A stretch of DNA of 22,509 nucleotides from Holosporales bacterium (GCA_031290075.1 JAITOG010000115.1:1-22509); one strand, 5' to 3'. Positions 15,323 to 22,500 are shown, counted from the stretch's first letter. A program made the numbers and translations. Notes: generated from the letters alone by a model not told the origin.

Positions 15323-16918
15323 TTAAAATGGAAGTTTTTTTAATCTAAAAACGCGAACAAACGTAACCAAAAATATTTGTGTTAAAGTAAGCGCAGTAAA
15401 CATTGAAATAATAACCCCTAAAGCAAGTGTAATTGCAAACCCTTTTACTGATCCTGTACTGTAACTATACAGTATCCATGCTCCAATAATTGTTGTTAAG
15501 TTAGAGTCAAAAATTGCCGAAAATGCACGTTTATACCCTTGATCTATTGCTGCTAATAGGCGCATTCCTGTTTGCCATTCTTCCTTGATCCTTTCAAAAA
15601 TTAAAACATTTGCGTCAACCGCCATACCAATTGTTAAAGCAATTCCAGCAATTCCAGGAAGAGTTAATGTTGCTCCTAATAATGAAAGTCCTGCAAACAG
15701 TAATGTAATATTTATAACTAGTGCTAAATCCACCAGTGTTCCAGCAAACGAATATACTATCAACATAAAAATAGCAATAATTACGAATGCTAGTATAGTG
15801 GCTGTTTTTCCAGCTGCAATGGAGTCAGATCCAAGACTTGGCCCAACTGTGCATTCTTCAACAACTTTAAGAGGAGCAGGTAGTGAACCCGCTCTTAAAA
15901 GTAGGGCCAGCTCATTTGCTTCAGCAACCGTGAAATGCCCGCTAATTTGTGCATTCCCACCAGGAATTGCCTCTCTGAATACAGGAGCACTTATAACCTT
16001 ATTATCCAGAACAATTGCAAATTGCTTGTTTACATTCTTTGATGCTTCATACATTTGCTGTTTACCAATATTATTAAATCTTATACTAACAACAGGTTGA
16101 CCACTTCCATCAAAAGAGGCTTGTGCATCAATCAAAGTATCCCCTTGAATAATAATTTGCTTTTTTATTGGCATATAAACAACAGTTCCATCTGGTCTTT
16201 CTTCAGGCAAGAAGACTACACCAACTGGAGGAGCTGGAAGATACATTTTTGCTCCCTTAGCTTCCACAATAGGTTGCACTGATTCATCAGCCCACTGAAA
16301 AGATAATTTTGCAGTTGTTTTTAATAAACGGCGGATTTCTGTTGGATCACTAACTCCAGCTAGCTGTACCACAATCCTGTTGTTTCCTTGACGCTGAATG
16401 TTTGGCTCTTTCATTCCTGTTGCATCAATACGTCTGCGAACAACCTCTATTGATTGCTCAACAATTCCAGTGTTCCTTTTAACTATTGATTTATCCGATA
16501 ATACAGCGGAAATTGAACCATCTTCTTGCACAGAAACAATTAAATCCTTATCTATTTTCTTAATAAACTTAACTACTTCCTCATTTACAGAAGAATCTAT
16601 TAAAGAAAAGCTAAGTAAAATCGCATCTTTTTTAGATTCCAAACGAAGATTTTTATATTTGATTTGTTGTTTACGTAAAATTTTCCGTACTTCATTTAAA
16701 ATATTTGATAAATATTCTTTAGTTACCGAATGTATATCTACTTCTAACTGAATATGAGATCCTCCGCTAAGGTCCAATCCAAGATTAACAGTTCTTTGAA
16801 GCCATTTAGGTAAGCTTTGACGAATTTCATCAGATAATAAATTGGGAAAAGCAAATAATCCTCCTAGCACGCATACGCATACAACGAAAAAAATTCTAAA
16901 TTTAGAAAAAACTATCAT
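15323..16918 (-). CDS. secD: Protein translocase subunit SecD
   Basis: 531 residues, the length of a standalone SecD. After one N-terminal membrane segment come LGLDLSGGSHIQLEVD (D1), the periplasmic P1 domain with VEQSIEVVRRRIDATGMKEP and NRIVVQLAG, the FDGSGQPVVSIRFN segment, RAGSLPAPLKVVEE and GPSLGSDSI, then the membrane bundle with TIGMAVDANVLIFERIKEEW. It is partner to SecF, directly downstream. It heads a minus-strand block secD-secF-recF-gyrB-antiporter with no internal gap large enough for an obvious terminator. Confidence 0.97.
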   Translation of the reverse strand: MIVFSKFRIFFVVCVCVLGGLFAFPNLLSDEIRQSLPKWLQRTVNLGLDLSGGSHIQLEVDIHSVTKEYLSNILNEVRKILRKQQIKYKNLRLESKKDAILLSFSLIDSSVNEEVVKFIKKIDKDLIVSVQEDGSISAVLSDKSIVKRNTGIVEQSIEVVRRRIDATGMKEPNIQRQGNNRIVVQLAGVSDPTEIRRLLKTTAKLSFQWADESVQPIVEAKGAKMYLPAPPVGVVFLPEERPDGTVVYMPIKKQIIIQGDTLIDAQASFDGSGQPVVSIRFNNIGKQQMYEASKNVNKQFAIVLDNKVISAPVFREAIPGGNAQISGHFTVAEANELALLLRAGSLPAPLKVVEECTVGPSLGSDSIAAGKTATILAFVIIAIFMLIVYSFAGTLVDLALVINITLLFAGLSLLGATLTLPGIAGIALTIGMAVDANVLIFERIKEEWQTGMRLLAAIDQGYKRAFSAIFDSNLTTIIGAWILYSYSTGSVKGFAITLALGVIISMFTALTLTQIFLVTFVRVFRLKKLPF

Positions 16919-16950
16919 ATTAACTCAATCTCTATCCCCTTAACTTTCAA

Positions 16951-16978
16951 AGTATAGGAAAAATGACTAAAAAGCAAA
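16951..16978 (-). promoter_or_regulatory. Possible promoter of the secD block
   Basis: On the minus strand TATACT (16956-16951) is preceded after 16 bp by TTTGCT (16978-16973), a poor -35. The leader before the secD ATG would be about 25-30 nt and contains AAGGGG rather far from the start. Confidence 0.35.
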
Positions 16979-17126
16979 GTCCATCATTTTTTTAGTTTAC
17001 TATAAAAGAATGATTTAAATCAATTTGTCTGTATTATTTTATTGCCTGCCTTACGTTTTTTTTAAATCAAGTTTTTTTGTATTCAACACTTCTTAGAAGC
17101 TTGTCTTATTATATCCCCCTTCACCT

Positions 17127-17200
17127 AATGATTGAGGATTTTTGCTGGAAGACGAAAGCGAAAAATAAAAGCTTGATCTTCTTTAAAAATCCTCATCATT
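17127..17200. repeat. Long inverted repeat in the secD-ankyrin gap
   Basis: The arms AATGATTGAGGATTTTT (17127-17143) and AAAAATCCTCATCATT (17185-17200) are complementary apart from one extra base. Inside, GAAGACGAAAGC and GCTTGATCTTC continue the pairing, giving a nested hairpin of about 74 nt. There is no T run outside either arm, so it is not a standard terminator. The rest of the 359-bp gap (16919-17277) holds the secD promoter candidate and a string near 17113-17130 resembling the 3' end of the ankyrin gene; I see nothing else. Confidence 0.6.
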
Positions 17201-17277
17201 CTTTGTACTTCAAAAACTACAATTGCCCAATAACAAACTAAGTAGTAATTTAAAAAGATTCATATAATGTTTTTATC

Positions 17278-18234
17278 CTAACCTTTAACGGTCGGCGCTA
17301 ACAACCTCCTTAAACCTGCAGAACGTGCTTCAAAATATGGTGTATTCCATCCCCCCTCACCTGTAGCATCTCTATTTGCTCCAGCAGCAAGTAATATTTT
17401 AACAACTTCTGTATGATCATTCATAGCTGCAAAATGAAGTGGTGTATATCCAATAAAATGAGATAGTATCGTCGTGTCAACAACATTTACATTTACTCCA
17501 GCTCCAATGAATACTTTAATAATTTCTGGATTCCCGTAAACAACTGCATGATGAAATGGGGTAAATCCAAATTTATCTTTAGCAAGTAATATAGCAGGTG
17601 TTGTATCCCCTCTAGAAGTTGTAAAATGAAGTGGTGTATCTTCATCTTTAGCATCTTTATCTGCTCCAGCAACAAGTAGTACTTTAACAACTTCTGTTTG
17701 CCCTTCAGAAGCTACCGTTGGTGTCCTTTCATCATCAGCTTTAGCATCTTTATACCCATTCGCAGTAGAATCCTCGGATTTACCGCCTTCTAATTCAGCA
17801 GGATCGCTAGAGAATTCAGACTGCGTTTTATCGCCATTGGGTATATTTGCTCTATTTTTAAGTAATAATCTAACAACTTCTGTACTACACCTATTAAAAA
17901 TTGCTAAATTAAGTGGGGTATCCCCTCTTTCATCTATAGCCTCTTTATTTGCTCCCATATCAAGTAATACTTTAACAGCTTTTTCATTATTATTCCAAAA
18001 TGCTACATGAAGTGGTGTACTTCCATATCTAGTCCTAACCTCTATATCTGCTCCCAAAATAAGTAGTTTTTTAATTTCGTCTTCATCATTATTAAGAGCT
18101 GCTAAATGAAGTTGGCTATATCTCCCCTCTTCCGCTTCTATCATTTTTTTTTCCATCATAGTATTAGCTGTCTCGTAGGTGAAGATGTTTACTCCAACAA
18201 CAAGCAACAGCGTAGTTTTATAAAATCCTTTCAT
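17278..18234 (-). CDS. Secreted ankyrin-repeat protein
   Basis: 318 residues. A signal peptide is likely (KGFYKTTLLLVVGVNIFTYE, residues 2-21). Three regular 33-residue ankyrin repeats follow at about 37-69, 70-102 and 103-135 (for example STPLHVAFWNNNEKAVKVLL). Residues 136-168 are an acidic Ser-rich stretch of exactly one repeat length that ends YKDAKADD like a decayed repeat. Repeats resume with EGQTEVVKVLLVAGADKDAKD and end GYTPLHFAAMNDHTEVVKIL near 280, before a basic tail. AAAGGAG lies ten bases before the ATG. Ankyrin repeats bind proteins; in host-associated bacteria such proteins are often effectors, but no target can be read here. Confidence 0.9.
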   Translation of the reverse strand: MKGFYKTTLLLVVGVNIFTYETANTMMEKKMIEAEEGRYSQLHLAALNNDEDEIKKLLILGADIEVRTRYGSTPLHVAFWNNNEKAVKVLLDMGANKEAIDERGDTPLNLAIFNRCSTEVVRLLLKNRANIPNGDKTQSEFSSDPAELEGGKSEDSTANGYKDAKADDERTPTVASEGQTEVVKVLLVAGADKDAKDEDTPLHFTTSRGDTTPAILLAKDKFGFTPFHHAVVYGNPEIIKVFIGAGVNVNVVDTTILSHFIGYTPLHFAAMNDHTEVVKILLAAGANRDATGEGGWNTPYFEARSAGLRRLLAPTVKG

Positions 18235-18299
18235 TTTTCTATATCTCCTTTAAAATAATCTAACCAAACAACGATATAATTAATATAACAATCATAGTC

Positions 18300-18328
18300 A
18301 CTATAATAATGTTCTTTTCACATTTCAA
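18300..18328 (-). promoter_or_regulatory. Predicted promoter of the ankyrin gene
   Basis: On the minus strand TTGAAA (18328-18323) precedes TATAGT (18305-18300) by exactly 17 bp. The leader to the ATG would be about 60 nt and includes the AAAGGAG ribosome-binding site. Confidence 0.5.
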
Positions 18329-18566
18329 GTAAAAAATGAAAAAGGTTTTTTAAAAAAGTCAAGAGCAAAATACGGAGTTTGCAAGTATTTATCTAAAATT
18401 TTATATATTTTAAAAATCTCAAAAGCATAATGATCTCTTGAATCCCCCAGTTTTACTTAGCAAATATATTGTATTTTATTAAAAATTAAGTAAAATCTTA
18501 TATAAAAAAATATTTTTTCTGTATGGGCTATTTTAATTATTGAATCTATTACTTAGAAGGAGGATC

Positions 18567-18638
18567 ATGAAATTAGTGAGGGAAGAAGGCATTCATCATT
18601 ATTGTTTGGCCTAATGCTCTCTTCTTTGGCTCGCTAAT
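18567..18638 (+). other. Small open frame overlapping a strong hairpin
   Basis: AAGGAGG at 18557-18563 is followed only three bases later by an ATG at 18567 that opens a 15-codon frame (MKLVREEGIHHYCLA) ending at 18614. The DNA forms a hairpin: ATTAGTGAGGGAAGAAGGCATT (18572-18593, abbreviated here by its ends ATTAG and GCATT) pairs imperfectly with 18613-18638, AATGC to CTAAT. Strong Shine-Dalgarno plus hairpin recalls a leader peptide or small RNA, but no downstream gene depends on it and the spacing is short. Confidence 0.3.
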
Positions 18639-18725
18639 AACGTTATTCGGTTTAGGAAAATTTTATTTTTTATAGGGGGTTATTATGACATAATATTTGC
18701 TAATTCTTTGTGGCTTCTTTAGAAG

Positions 18726-18941
18726 TTGAGCAGTTCAAGCTTGAAAATTTATTTGCTCATACACCTTAGTGTGTTAGGGCGCCCTGCGTTTTATTTATTG
18801 CTCGTTTTGTGTTTAGGTTTTAGGTTTTTGTTTTGTTTATATTTAGGCTTTTGTTTGGGTTCAGTCATATTTCATAGTCATATAAACAATAATATATATG
18901 AGTGTTTAAAGGAGAAAAAAAATGGAAAAATTAAAATTTAA
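18726..18941 (+). CDS. Possible small hydrophobic protein (doubtful)
   Basis: A 71-codon frame from TTG. The middle is strongly hydrophobic (FYLLLVLCLGFRFLFCLYL), able to form one or two membrane helices, and the end is basic. The start has no Shine-Dalgarno, and the DNA under the hydrophobic part is low complexity with several TTTAGG-like units, so composition alone may explain it. A perfect AGGGCGCCCT palindrome lies within at 18776-18785. The surrounding 18235-19071 gap otherwise holds the ankyrin promoter, the hairpin at 18572, a tiny frame with a good AAAGGAG at 18922-18957 (11 codons), and the ftsZ terminator. Confidence 0.15.
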   Translation: MSSSSLKIYLLIHLSVLGRPAFYLLLVLCLGFRFLFCLYLGFCLGSVIFHSHINNNIYECLKEKKNGKIKI

Positions 18942-18999
18942 AAAAGTTTTCAGATAGAAAAAAAATTCTTAAGAAAATTTTTTTTCAGATAAAAATAAA

Positions 19000-19016
19000 A
19001 TCTAAAGCTTTTAGAT
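19000..19016 (-). terminator. Possible terminator of ftsZ
   Basis: On the minus strand ATCTAAA-AGC-TTTAGAT is a perfect 7-bp stem followed by TTTATTTTTAT. It lies about 55 bp after the ftsZ stop. The stem is AT-rich, so termination strength is uncertain. Confidence 0.4.
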
Positions 19017-19071
19017 CTTAGGGAGTTCATTAACCAAACATGAATGCATGGAAATTTGATTTCAAATAAGA

Positions 19072-20496
19072 CTACTTTTTGTTAGATCTACGCAAAAATG
19101 CAGGAATCTCTAAGTCGTTCAAATCATCTTCAGCAACATAAGTATTTCCTTCTTCTTGATGTTCCTGAATATCCCGACGTTGAGATTTTAAATGCCTAGT
19201 GCCAGTTATGCGCTCTAAAAAAGAAAGCTTTACTTTTTTTGGCGAAATTCCTAAATTTTTGGATGGTTCTTGTTGAAATTTTTGATTAACCCCTTGTTCA
19301 GGCTTTATAACTTCCTCAAAAGGTAATTGCTCCGGAACAGTATGCACGGCATCCTGATTGCTTACAAAAACATTTCCTTCATGTTTTATCAATTCTTCTT
19401 CAGGCTCGTGTATTTGTTCGTTAGCGTATATTGGATTATGCGCAGAAAAGCTTTGATTCCCTCCACCAAACGCTTTCCTAATTAATCCGCTAAACATTGG
19501 ACTTTCAGACTCTGGTTCTTCCTCTTCTATTTGCTTTTCCTTTGCTTTTCCAATACCCGTTGCAACAACGGAAACTCTAATTTTTCCCTCAAGCCTATCA
19601 TCAAATGTTGAACCAAATATAATATTCGCATCTCCTTCTATATCCTCTCTTATGCGATTTACAGCTTCATCAACTTCAAACAAAGTAAGATCATAACCTC
19701 CTGTTATACTGATTAAAACCCCTTTTGCTCCTTTTAAAGATACATCATCAAGTAATGGATTTGATATTGCAGATTCAGCAGCGTCAAGCGCACGGCGCTC
19801 TCCTTCAGATTCACCTGTTCCCATCATAGCATTGCCCATTTCCGCCATTACGGCTTTAACGTCAGCAAAATCTAAGTTAATTAGCCCTGGCATAATCATT
19901 AAATCAGTTACACCGCGGACTCCAGAATACAAAACTTCATCTGCCATTTTAAAAGCATCTGCAAATGTTGTTTTTTCATTAGCAACTCTGAAAAGGTTTT
20001 GGTTTGGAATTACTATTAACGTATCAACATGTTTTTGCAATTCAGAAATCCCTTTTTCCGCTGCTGTTCCCCTGTGTGCTCCTTCAAAGAAAAAAGGTCT
20101 AGTTATTACTCCTACAGTTAAGATCCCTGCTTCTCTAGCGATTCTAGCAATAACTGGCGCTGCTCCAGTTCCAGTTCCTCCGCCCATTCCAGCTGTAATA
20201 AAAACCATATTACTGCCTTGTAATCTAGGCAAAACTTCATTTATGGATTCTTCAGCTGCTGCTTTCCCTATGTCAGGCTTTGAACCAGCACCCAGCCCTT
20301 TTGTTATGTTTGGACCAAGTTGTAACCTATTTTCCTCTTCAACTAATGACTGGTCTAGCGATTGAGCATCGGTATTAGCTATTAAAAAATCGACCCCTTC
20401 CAATTGCGCCCGAATCATATTATTAACAGCATTACAACCAGCTCCCCCTACTCCAACAACAGTTATTTTTGGGCGAAGACTAAATCCGCTAGACAT
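19072..20496 (-). CDS. ftsZ: Cell division protein FtsZ
   Basis: 474 residues. FtsZ is the tubulin-like GTPase that polymerises into the division ring. GVGGAGCNAVNNMI begins near residue 15, the tubulin signature GGGTGTG lies at 105-111 in ITAGMGGGTGTGAAPVIA, and the catalytic T7 loop is NLDFADVKAVM near 205. After the globular core (to about 320) comes a long Glu/Gln-rich linker and the conserved C-terminal peptide LEIPAFLRRSNKK, which binds FtsA-like partners. GGAG lies six bases before the ATG. No ftsA or ftsQ is adjacent: ftsZ stands alone here, with its own promoter candidate and terminator. Confidence 0.98.
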   Translation of the reverse strand: MSSGFSLRPKITVVGVGGAGCNAVNNMIRAQLEGVDFLIANTDAQSLDQSLVEEENRLQLGPNITKGLGAGSKPDIGKAAAEESINEVLPRLQGSNMVFITAGMGGGTGTGAAPVIARIAREAGILTVGVITRPFFFEGAHRGTAAEKGISELQKHVDTLIVIPNQNLFRVANEKTTFADAFKMADEVLYSGVRGVTDLMIMPGLINLDFADVKAVMAEMGNAMMGTGESEGERRALDAAESAISNPLLDDVSLKGAKGVLISITGGYDLTLFEVDEAVNRIREDIEGDANIIFGSTFDDRLEGKIRVSVVATGIGKAKEKQIEEEEPESESPMFSGLIRKAFGGGNQSFSAHNPIYANEQIHEPEEELIKHEGNVFVSNQDAVHTVPEQLPFEEVIKPEQGVNQKFQQEPSKNLGISPKKVKLSFLERITGTRHLKSQRRDIQEHQEEGNTYVAEDDLNDLEIPAFLRRSNKK

Positions 20497-20534
20497 TCTT
20501 TCTCCATAAAAAAACGAATTCTCTCTTTTTTTTT

Positions 20535-20564
20535 ATTATAGTATTAAAAAATATAAAAAGTCTA
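20535..20564 (-). promoter_or_regulatory. Predicted promoter of ftsZ
   Basis: On the minus strand TAGACT (20564-20559) is followed after 18 bp by a perfect TATAAT (20540-20535). The leader would be about 30 nt and carries the GGAG site. The -35 string TAGACTTTTT is identical to the first ten bases of an M2 end, which may be chance. Confidence 0.45.
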
Positions 20565-20645
20565 TTATTTAACATATGGGCATTTGTCCTTTTTATGAAT
20601 TCTTAAACACAAATATAAACATATTATTTTTAAATTTTTGTTGCA

Positions 20646-20740
20646 TATACTGGGGCCCCCAAAGAATGCGGATTTTAATTGTTGCAAATCCTTTGAAACC
20701 CAAGAAGTTTGAATCCGCAATTTTTTGGGGTTTTGGCTTA
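20646..20740 (+). repeat. Palindromic element M1, copy 5 (worn right end)
   Basis: Begins TATACTGGGGCCCCC and matches copy 1 almost throughout, then ends GGGGTTTTGGCTTA in place of GGGGTTTGGGTATA, so the right terminus has decayed or been cut. It directly abuts the transposase remnant that follows and may have inserted into, or been joined with, that gene. Confidence 0.82.
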
Positions 20741-20954
20741 ACACCCCAAGAAAAAGAGCAAAAAAAATCCATTGACAAAAGATGATGAAAAGGAAAAGAA
20801 CAACAGAGAATTAGCAAATAATAGAGTAGATAACGAAAATGTAATAGGAATAGTAAAAAGATTTAAAATAATATCTGATAAATATAGAAATAGAAGAAAA
20901 AGATTCGGATTAAAATTTAATTTGATCGCTGGAATTTGTAATTTGGAGAGTTGA
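20741..20954 (+). pseudogene. C-terminal remnant of an IS5-family transposase, frameshifted
   Basis: From 20772 one frame encodes LTKDDEKEKNNRELANNR, then VIGIVKRFKIISDKYRNRR and KRFGLKFNLIAGICNLES. This is the well-known C-terminal block of IS5-family DDE transposases (NRxLAxxRxxxE...VIGxLKRFKIL...YRNRRKRFGLRFNLIAGIYNxE). The E after NNRV-DN would be the last catalytic acid of the DDE triad. Upstream, from 20741, another frame gives TPQEKEQKK, the expected preceding basic segment; the two join if one base is removed from the A8 run at 20760-20767. Everything N-terminal to that is missing, replaced by an M1 copy. Non-functional. Confidence 0.8.
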
Positions 20955-20955
20955 A

Positions 20956-20977
20956 AATGAGTTTCGAAAGAGCTCTA
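20956..20977 (+). repeat. Right terminus of the IS remnant, similar to M2 ends
   Basis: Just after the transposase stop, ATGAGTTTCGAAAGAGCTCTA ends in TA at 20976-20977. Read inward it is TAGAGCTCTTTCGAAACTCA, to be compared with TAGACTTCTTTCGTAACTCA at the left end of the 9021 M2 element: 16 of 20 positions agree. It stops three bases before the stop codon of the next gene. Confidence 0.6.
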
Positions 20978-20980
20978 ATA

Positions 20981-22354
20981 TTATTTTACTTGCTCCATAA
21001 CACATTCTCTATGCATAACATGTTCACATCCATAATCGCACACATACCACCTATTATAATCTGCAGTTCCGCAAGTAAAAACTTTTTTTTCTGCTAAATC
21101 ATCCTCTGTTCGCAATTTTTCAGGAGCTTTTATTGTTCCATTAGTTTGTACTTGGCTATAAACACAGTATGGTGGAAATGTATTGCGAAAAGTCCAATTT
21201 GCTTTGTCAGCAGCATTGTGCCAATAAGGAATAATTGTTGGGTTATCTATTGGACTAGGAATACGGATTACAGTAGAATTAGCTTCTAATCCATCCCTTC
21301 CAGCACATTCTGCATGAGCACATCTTTCGTTGATACTATAGTGTTTATCACAAGATACCTCTACAAGGAATTTACAAGAATGGCTTTCTAATTGTTGTTT
21401 TAATACTTCAAATCCATTACTATCTAGGAATGCTTGAAGAGCAGGAAAAGCCTTAATATTATTCATAGCATAAGACACAGCAGATAAAACTGTTGCTGAT
21501 TTTGCACATGGTGCCATTTCTGTGTGTAAATGAAGAACTATTAGTTTTACCTTTTTAAATTCATTAGCCAAGTTTCTTTGACCATCAGCTGGAACATTAT
21601 TGAGGTTTGCTTTCAAAAGTAAATCCTTTATTGTTTTAGCAAAAAGATTTTCATAGTCTGTTCTATATGAAAAATCTTCTTTGAAAAGATAGCTTTTTAA
21701 ATCTTTTAATACTTCTAAGTCATTCTTATTAGTTCCTTCTGAAAGCTGTACACCTTTTTTTCCATAAACATCTTCAATATCTTGAATTTTTCCTTTTGCA
21801 TTGCTTGTAAGGTTCTTGAGTAGGCATTCGATTATTTCCTTCATGTCAGTCATATCTTCATTTTTGTAAGATTCAACAAATTTATGATATGAATCAATAA
21901 ATTCATAAAACCCTAATTTACTAACGGACTTGACAACTGGTGAAAATAGTCTAGCTATTAGTAAATCTTCTGAACACGTGCAACGACCGTACATACTTTC
22001 ATTATCTGGACCAAAAGTTGGAAGTCCAAATTTTTGAAAGCTGTTATTACAGTAGGAATCTAAATTTCCTCTAACATTATCGATTCCGAAATCCAAATAT
22101 GGAAGCACACTACTTTTGATAAGTGCGTTACGATTATCTGTAATTCCCCTTACTGAACTTGAAATATACTGAATTTGTATTTCTTCATATGTTTCTGGAA
22201 TATGGTATAAATCATCTATAATTTTACTATATGCATGAAGTCTTTTTGTATTGTCTTCAACAACAATTGTGATTGCTGCTACTGAAAAGTTTAGACTTTT
22301 CATATTGTCAATATTTTCTTTTCTTGTATTAGCAACAAACTTACTTAGTTCCAT
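20981..22354 (-). CDS. Unrecognised protein with C-terminal RING-like Cys/His cluster
   Basis: 457 residues, no signal peptide or membrane segment. I do not recognise the whole protein. The last 30 residues contain C428, C439, C443, H445, H448 and C451 in YVCDYGCEHVMHREC; the C-x-H-x2-H-x2-C part has the spacing of a RING-H2 core, but the final Cys pair of a RING is absent because the chain ends six residues later. Further in are CTCSEDLL (C127, E129), HTEMAPCAKS (277-286) and CAHAEC (345-350), which recall Cys/His-x-Glu and PCxxC motifs of deaminases without completing one. No good Shine-Dalgarno precedes the ATG. An effector acting in a eukaryotic host is one guess; a structural zinc protein is equally possible. 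Confidence 0.75.
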   Translation of the reverse strand: MELSKFVANTRKENIDNMKSLNFSVAAITIVVEDNTKRLHAYSKIIDDLYHIPETYEEIQIQYISSSVRGITDNRNALIKSSVLPYLDFGIDNVRGNLDSYCNNSFQKFGLPTFGPDNESMYGRCTCSEDLLIARLFSPVVKSVSKLGFYEFIDSYHKFVESYKNEDMTDMKEIIECLLKNLTSNAKGKIQDIEDVYGKKGVQLSEGTNKNDLEVLKDLKSYLFKEDFSYRTDYENLFAKTIKDLLLKANLNNVPADGQRNLANEFKKVKLIVLHLHTEMAPCAKSATVLSAVSYAMNNIKAFPALQAFLDSNGFEVLKQQLESHSCKFLVEVSCDKHYSINERCAHAECAGRDGLEANSTVIRIPSPIDNPTIIPYWHNAADKANWTFRNTFPPYCVYSQVQTNGTIKAPEKLRTEDDLAEKKVFTCGTADYNRWYVCDYGCEHVMHRECVMEQVK

Positions 22355-22472
22355 ATGGATATGGTTTGCTGGAATAACCGATATTGTCCGTCAGGGCTTT
22401 TCAATTCTCAAATAAAAAATCCCCAAATGCGATAAAGTGTAGTATAAAAACAGATAAGGAAGTATTTATGAA

Positions 22473-22500
22473 ATTATAATAAGAATGGTTACTTTAGCAA
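22473..22500 (-). promoter_or_regulatory. Predicted promoter of the 457-residue gene
   Basis: On the minus strand TTGCTA (22500-22495) precedes a perfect TATAAT (22478-22473) by 16 bp. The leader to the ATG at 22354 would be about 110 nt. A second -10-like TATACT lies nearer the gene around 22440. Confidence 0.45.

Noticed and set aside
14412..16751. Long plus-strand frames opposite secF and secD (156, 105, 171 and 117 codons)
   Set aside because: They are antisense to conserved genes and show no recognisable motifs.
19832..20365. 177-codon plus-strand frame opposite ftsZ
   Set aside because: It is antisense to the conserved FtsZ core; its Pro/Ala/Ser-rich composition is a by-product of the Gly- and Ala-rich ftsZ codons.
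20555..20564. AAAAAGTCTA upstream of ftsZ as an M2 end
   Set aside because: Only ten bases match; the inward sequence is plain A/T and unlike M2. It is reported only as a promoter -35 candidate.
20940..20981. Continuation of the RING-like domain in another frame past the stop (SPNYKF in place of CPxC)
   Set aside because: The Cys residues are absent and the sequence is already explained as transposase and IS terminus on the other strand.
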